Source: Progne subis subis (Eukaryota; Chordata; Aves; Passeriformes; Hirundinidae). Taken from it: DNA of 64,000 nt. The notes beneath the pieces were generated by a model, which was not told the origin of the DNA, did no database searches, and worked only from the letters and a program-made list of their open reading frames with translations. Numbering within the stretch: the stretch's first letter is position 1; each line of letters begins with the position of its first letter. Of this stretch, positions 59,237 to 64,000 are shown piece after piece. The DNA lies in NCBI GenBank assembly GCA_022316685.1, contig JAKJHU010000033.1, positions 5,234,321 through 5,298,320 of the forward strand. The letters are read 5' to 3'. Position numbers and translations under genes: made by a program.

Positions 59237-59675
59237 CTGCCTCGTATTAAACACGCTTACCTTTTTCTTGAAACTTGTTGCTGAGCACAGCAAATGGACC
59301 ATGTTGTGTTGACACAGGTGTCTTGTTTCTGTGTTACCAGGAGGTTATTTTTATGTATTTATTTTTGAAAATGTCAATAAAATGAAAAGAGGGCGAGAGT
59401 TCAGTGAGCGGAAGTTCTGGCAGCTGATTGAATGCATGTTCTTGGCGCTTGACAGTTTGCGTCAAGTCTTTGGTTGGACTTTCCCTTTGCTTTCCCGGGC
59501 AGGGAGTTGGGTTTGTTTTCTCTGAAACATGAAAAGAGTTGGGCGAATGCAAATGTGAGGCAGCTCTGGCACGCGCCTTTCCCCTGCACGTCGGTAATGT
59601 ACTGCTTGCTGGGGTTTTAAAGTCACTGGATATTGCATAGCTCATAAATTCTTCACAAGCATGGATGGAAGGGGG
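59237..59675. other. Unique noncoding sequence
   Basis: No gene. Retained CpGs near 59393-59466 and 59548-59592 give it an enhancer-like texture. A 142-codon minus frame crossing it has no domain I know. Confidence 0.4.
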
Positions 59676-59678
59676 GGA

Positions 59679-59723
59679 GATGTGTGTGCATGTACCGGGA
59701 GAGCGCGCGCATGTGTGTGTGTA
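59679..59723. other. Alternating purine-pyrimidine cluster (Z-DNA candidate)
   Basis: A 16-base alternating run ATGTGTGTGCATGTAC (about 59680-59695) is followed within ten bases by a strictly alternating 21-base run beginning GCGCGCGCATGTG (59703-59723). CG/CA-type alternation is the strongest sequence class for Z-DNA. Confidence 0.6.
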
Positions 59724-59979
59724 AGTGCTGTCCCAGCCTATGAGAACTGATGGAGCCGACAAGGCAATGCTACAATCTGTTGGACAAATTTTTTCTCACC
59801 CCTTGTAGTTGTTATGTGATAGGAAGTATGGCAAGGGCTGCATATTTTATAAACTTTCTATTAAAGTTGTGGCATGTTATCATAAAACTGAATTGCGATA
59901 CTTTGTATTACACTCTGGGATTGAGAGATAGACATAGGATTAAAAAAACAATTTCTAGGCATTTCTAGATGATAAATTT

Positions 59980-60315
59980 AATTTTCTTTGCTATTTGGAG
60001 GTCTTCTTTGAAAATGCAATTGTAATGAACGCATTCAGAACTGGAGAATAGATTTACCCTTGGCTTCAAATAGTTGACGTTATCAGGCTCTGTCATTCGT
60101 TCCTTCCTATTTTCGGGCTGCTAATTGATGTTTTTGATGTCAGCAAGAAAATTGAAGAAAATGTCATGTGTGAACCAGTGCGGAAGTTAATAAGATTGAC
60201 TTCGTTGACAGAATTTACAATGAGCACAGAGACCGCATAATGGGACCGCTGCGAATTCGTGTGCTCTCTTTGGAGTCAAAATTGACACCTCACGCTAGGC
60301 CAGCGGTCGATAGGA
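59980..60315. promoter_or_regulatory. Candidate conserved noncoding element
   Basis: About 335 bp without repeats. It contains GCTAATTGATG at about 60119, TTAATAAGATTG near 60187 and a series of retained CpGs (60028, 60076, 60097, 60112, 60181, 60201, 60233, 60247, 60257). No usable frame. The sharp change to a pyrimidine tract at 60346 marks its right limit. Confidence 0.45.
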
Positions 60316-60345
60316 AAGATGCAACATTTGGGAAGGTTCCTAATC

Positions 60346-60410
60346 TCATTTTTTTGCCTCTTCCCTTTTTTTCCTTCTCCTTCTTTCTTTCTTTTCCTCC
60401 CTCCCCTATT
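60346..60410. repeat. Polypyrimidine tract
   Basis: About 60 bases of almost only C and T, with one G. Polypurine-polypyrimidine tracts of this length can form triplex (H-) DNA. Confidence 0.85.
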
Positions 60411-60779
60411 ACCTTTTGGTCTATGGAGCTTATCTAGTTGCAGAAGCAGCTGTTTATCCAGAGGGCTACTGCTTTGGACCAAGCCAGAGCCTTGGTTCAA
60501 TCTCTCAGTGCTCCACAACAATGCTCATTTTTTATGCTGTTTTGAGTCCGAAAGCAAAAGAGTCTTGAAAAGGTTAGATTAAGATGTGTCTTAAGGAGAG
60601 CTGTACTAATATTGGACAGGGTCATTGCATATGCTTGGGCTATGTGCAATAAAGCTGAAACGCAAATCCCCTCCGTATAAAGGAAGGAAGCTGTGGGACA
60701 CCTACCTTGGCTTGGCGTTAAGCATAACAGAAGACTACAGCTAAGCATTACTCGTCCTCTGAGCTCCAGTGCATGTGCA
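60411..60779. other. Noncoding stretch
   Basis: Unique sequence with no gene, repeat or distinctive motif recognised. Confidence 0.5.
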
Positions 60780-61350
60780 TCTATGTGAGCGTGTACGCCT
60801 GCATGTGCAACCTCCAAAACTTCCGACTCTCGCCGAGGTGGTTTTTCCCCCTTTTCTCTTGGATAAAACGGGAATTCAAACTTTTTTCAAAGTAGCAAAA
60901 GGCTTCACTGTAATAGTTTAATTTTCCAGTAATGTGACAAAGTTTATTGGATTTGTGTGTATAATTATGGAATGGATTAGCTGAGTTTGGTTCAGTGAAT
61001 CTGATTATTTTCTGGCCTTTAGGGAAATGCGCTAAAACCCTAATATGTCCACTACCCCCAAGCGGTCTCTTTTTGAAGGCGCCGCACAAAATGTGGTCTC
61101 TACTAGCGTTCAGCCTCCAAGGATCTTCAGTGAGAGACATTATTCTTGGAATATCCAATTAATTCCACGGGCAGTGATCAGTTAGCGCTTCTTCTTCCTT
61201 TCTCGCCATTTGAAATGCTAACACAATGAATATTTTCTCATTGGTCTGCGTCCCTCGGCTAAGCTGTTGCCGCGGGCTGAGAATTTCATCGACTGATGAG
61301 ACCAGAGGCTGCGCCGATAAAAGGTTACAGTACGTGATTTGCATGCCAAG
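60780..61350. promoter_or_regulatory. Candidate conserved noncoding element, CpG-retaining
   Basis: About 570 bp of unique sequence with CpGs spread through it and not clustered (60792, 60821, 60831, 61029, 61061, 61078, 61106, 61168, 61187, 61204, 61249-61273, 61290, 61313, 61334). TATCCAATTAATTCC sits near 61152 and a CCAAT-type ATTGG near 61240. The 125-codon minus frame has no recognisable domain. A developmental enhancer is the best reading. Confidence 0.45.
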
Positions 61351-61690
61351 TGGGGTTTGGTTTCATGAACTTAAAAGTTCTTTAACTTTTATTTGACTTT
61401 TTTCTTTTGTACATGGAAGAGGGTTGCTGGAAAATTTTTTCCCAAAATTTTCTGGTTTATTTCCCAAAAAAACCACTGAAATTAGTAATTAGTCCACATT
61501 ACAGTTTTGGTTTGGACCCTCTTAAAACAGGTATGAAACGTGAAATCTTTTGGACAATTGAAACAAAACTAAATGTATGCTCCAACAGTCAACAAAAGCT
61601 TAGGTTTAAAATAAAGCTTTAAAATTGTGAGAGGTTTCCAAATAGATCTGGCCAAGTCCAATGTTTCCGTTTTCTCTTACAGTGCAGTCT
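61351..61690. other. AT-rich noncoding sequence
   Basis: Unique AT-rich stretch with no gene or repeat. It separates two enhancer-like blocks. Confidence 0.5.
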
Positions 61691-62280
61691 CGGAGTATAT
61701 TTTTAACTAAGCTTTAATTCCTTCAGCAATTGCAATACATTCTGTGAGGCATAACAGAATGAAAGTAATGTATTTAGCTTTTGTATGTATTAGAAGAAGG
61801 AAATATCTATGTCTTTTGAGTGATGGGAATGGAAGCCATGGGTTAAAATGACACTAGCACATTCCTGGAGAGTGATTAAGACAGACTGTTTGGCACTGTT
61901 ATTCAATGGTAAGTTGGTGGAAGTTTCTGAAGTATTAATTATGTTCCATCAAGCACGAGTAAATATTCCAGCAGCAAAACAAGGAAGCTGTTATCTTTGT
62001 CTTCAACACAGCGTTTTACACAATTGCCTGTGCAATTCATTCGTAAATGTTGTCCGTGCCAGCTAAGAGACGTTTCCAGGACTGAACGATGCCGTGATCC
62101 TAGGATAAATGAGCCGATCCAGAAAGTTTTAGAGGTAAACTAAATTGAAACAAAGCAACTACCACGCATCAAATGCAGGCTTTCATGATTCAGCGAGGGT
62201 GAAGGAGGGTGTTGCTGAAATGAAGCCACGCGCAGAAGGTCTACGCTCTGTGTTGTTCTTGACTTGCAGAATGTCTTAGA
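61691..62280. promoter_or_regulatory. Candidate conserved noncoding element
   Basis: About 590 bp of unique sequence with GTATTAATTATG near 61933, CAGCAATTGC near 61724 and CpGs retained in the right half (62041-62260). The + frame at 61848-62066 is short and unrecognised. Texture as in the other blocks of this right-hand cluster. Confidence 0.4.
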
Positions 62281-62566
62281 TGTACCTTGTAAGCCGTTGA
62301 CAAACTTTGTTGGTTTAGAGATGTGATGGCGGGTATATTTTCTGATCTGAGAAGTATTTTGGGGATAGATATAATTTTTTTTCATCCTCTTTTCCCTCTC
62401 CCCCATTCCTCCCCCCAAAAAAAGCATCAGCCTTCTGTGCTACTCTAATCTTAGAGGCTGGGTAATACGGTTGGAGATTTGACATATTCCTATTGAATAA
62501 AAATCAGGAGACCCTTACCAAAATTGTTAGCAAAAGGGGACTGGCAGAACTAGGTACAGAGCGGGG

Positions 62567-62632
62567 TGGGTTTTTGTTGTGGGTTTTGGTTTTTTTTTTT
62601 TCCTTTTTTTTTTTTTTTTCCCTCCCTTTCCT
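62567..62632. repeat. G/T and T/C low-complexity tract
   Basis: A G/T-only segment followed by long T runs and a short C/T tail. Another example of the strand-asymmetric tracts in the window. Confidence 0.9.
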
Positions 62633-62637
62633 TTCGC

Positions 62638-62835
62638 TAGCTGTCTAGGAGGAGTAAAGCAGGTGGCTCCCCGTGGCTGACTTTTCATGACAACATGCCA
62701 TTAGAAATTGCGGTCCTGTTGATCAATCCACTCGACATGACAGCTTTGCCGCAAGGCCTGGCTCTTTGAGCACCGGCGCTCTGGCTTTTCCCTCCTTTTT
62801 TCCCGCACTAATTGGTGAAAGTTTTTACTGTGCTT
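62638..62835. promoter_or_regulatory. Candidate conserved noncoding element
   Basis: About 200 bp of unique, balanced sequence with retained CpGs (62671, 62711, 62734, 62750, 62774-62780, 62804) and AATTGG-type cores. It starts right after a low-complexity tract. No usable frame. Confidence 0.4.
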
Positions 62836-62997
62836 GTGGCATAGGAAATTCTTTTGAACATTGTCACAATCAAGTGTTGACTTCTTTAGAATTGCAAGTA
62901 GGTTAAGTGAGTATCAACATTAAAAAAAAAAATCCACAAAAGGTATTACTATCAAAATTTATTAAAGTAAAATTGGGAAAACACACTGGTTGTATTA

Positions 62998-63002
<5 letters not shown>

Positions 63003-63038
<36 letters not shown>
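63003..63038. repeat. (AT)n microsatellite
   Basis: About 18 uninterrupted AT units. Self-complementary and able to extrude as a cruciform. Confidence 0.98.
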
Positions 63039-63041
<3 letters not shown>

Positions 63042-64000
63042 CCAAGGAATCAATTAAAATTATTTCTTTTCAACTTTGTGCGGCCAAAGATGCTACCATA
63101 TTTGCGTCTGAAATAGTAGAAAGGAAGAGACAAATTTAGAGTTCTTATTTTCTTTCTAGGTTAGTTGCAGGCACAGAACCGAGCAACACATCTCAGCTTA
63201 AATATACACAAATGACTGCATCTTAGTACTTGGAAGTTTATTAGATAGTGGATTTTTCAGGCAATTTTAGATACTTTAAGCCAGTATACACTAAATAAGA
63301 TATCTTAGCAAATTCCGTTTTTTAAAAAGCAGAAAAGAAAAATCCGGCAAGTGCAGCATTAAGGAGAAGGAGGAGGATAGCTGTGTGTTCACATAGAGCC
63401 TGGGTAAGATAACTGAGCCATTTGTGTGATTCTTCCATCAAAATGTAGTCAAGAAACTTCTGTAATAGATTTCTTTGAGAAACTCCCTCAGCTGAAAAAT
63501 CAGATTATTGATGTTTTCAGATAAAAGTTTATTTAAACATCGAATACTTGCTGACAAAGACAGGTGAAAAATTAAAAGCTGTTTATAAAATATTTTTATC
63601 AATGAGGAAAATAATATCTATTACTAGGAAAATATGGTGCATGTGTTTAAAATGTACATTTTAACTATCACGGATCGATTTTTTTTTCCTTAGCTTTGCA
63701 GGTTGCTGTATGTTTATCCCTAAACATGAAATCTCTTTTTGCCATTCATAAATGTAGAAACACATTATTAGTTGATGAATTTCAGAGATGCAGATGTTTT
63801 TAAAATAACCTGTGCAGCTGCACTGCAGGGATTTGTAGAATGAACATGGGAAAGAAATCGGGAGAGAACAAGTGACAAAGAACGAGAAAAAGGGATATCT
63901 AAAGCGTGGAGGTGGCTTTTCTTTAATAATGCATACATAGGCAATAGGGGACTTTGGATAGAATTCTTTCAGCTCTCTTAAACCCAATGTAAGGTTAATT
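63039..64000. other. AT-rich noncoding right edge
   Basis: No gene recognised. The 108-codon minus frame at 63661-63987 has no domain. Sequence is unique and AT-rich. Confidence 0.55.

Noticed and set aside
1..64000. tRNA, rRNA, known microRNA, CRISPR array, operon or viral genes
   Set aside because: A read through both strands found no tRNA B-box context, rRNA segment, familiar microRNA seed in a hairpin, regularly spaced direct repeats, or retroviral/viral gene. Repeats seen are microsatellites, CR1 and MIR-like relics.

Overview
The window looks like nuclear DNA of a bird (or a close sauropsid relative). The main evidence is a degenerate 3' end of a CR1 LINE on the + strand at about 35,580-36,132. 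It carries the late ORF2 region and ends in the usual CR1 tail wording. The sequence also holds a clear MIR/CORE-like SINE relic and many simple repeats. Interspersed repeat density is otherwise very low. Base composition is moderately AT-rich with two small CpG clusters, and nothing resembles bacterial or viral gene organisation. I infer an intergenic or intronic stretch of an avian macrochromosome and cannot name the host gene or species.

No protein-coding gene can be supported. Open reading frames are short, overlap on both strands, contain no domain I recognise, and mostly begin at non-ATG codons. The best candidate for a transcribed unit is a possible alternative first exon in the CpG cluster at about 3.64-3.86 kb, where an ATG is followed 19 bases later by a good splice donor. 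A second, isolated CpG island lies at about 41.84-42.05 kb.

Layout. From 0 to 4 kb the sequence is plain, then comes the CpG-rich candidate promoter. At 4.14-4.32 kb is a striking ungapped 84+84-bp palindrome. From 7 to 9.1 kb are conserved-looking blocks broken by microsatellites and strand-asymmetric A/C or G/T tracts. From 9 to 35 kb it is mostly ordinary noncoding DNA with a MIR-like relic, a C-rich quadruplex candidate and a few regulatory-looking blocks. From 35.6 to 36.1 kb is the CR1 element. From 37 to 50 kb are a 13-bp perfect hairpin, weak CR1 and MIR fragments, the second CpG island and a cloverleaf-like nested inverted repeat. From 55.5 to 62.9 kb is a dense run of sequence with the texture of conserved noncoding enhancers (TAATTA-type homeodomain cores, retained CpGs, little repeat), interrupted only by homopolymer and polypyrimidine tracts.

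The most likely job of the right end is long-range regulation of a developmental gene outside the window. That is inference from texture, and a multi-species alignment would settle it. I see no operon-like or defence-like system here.
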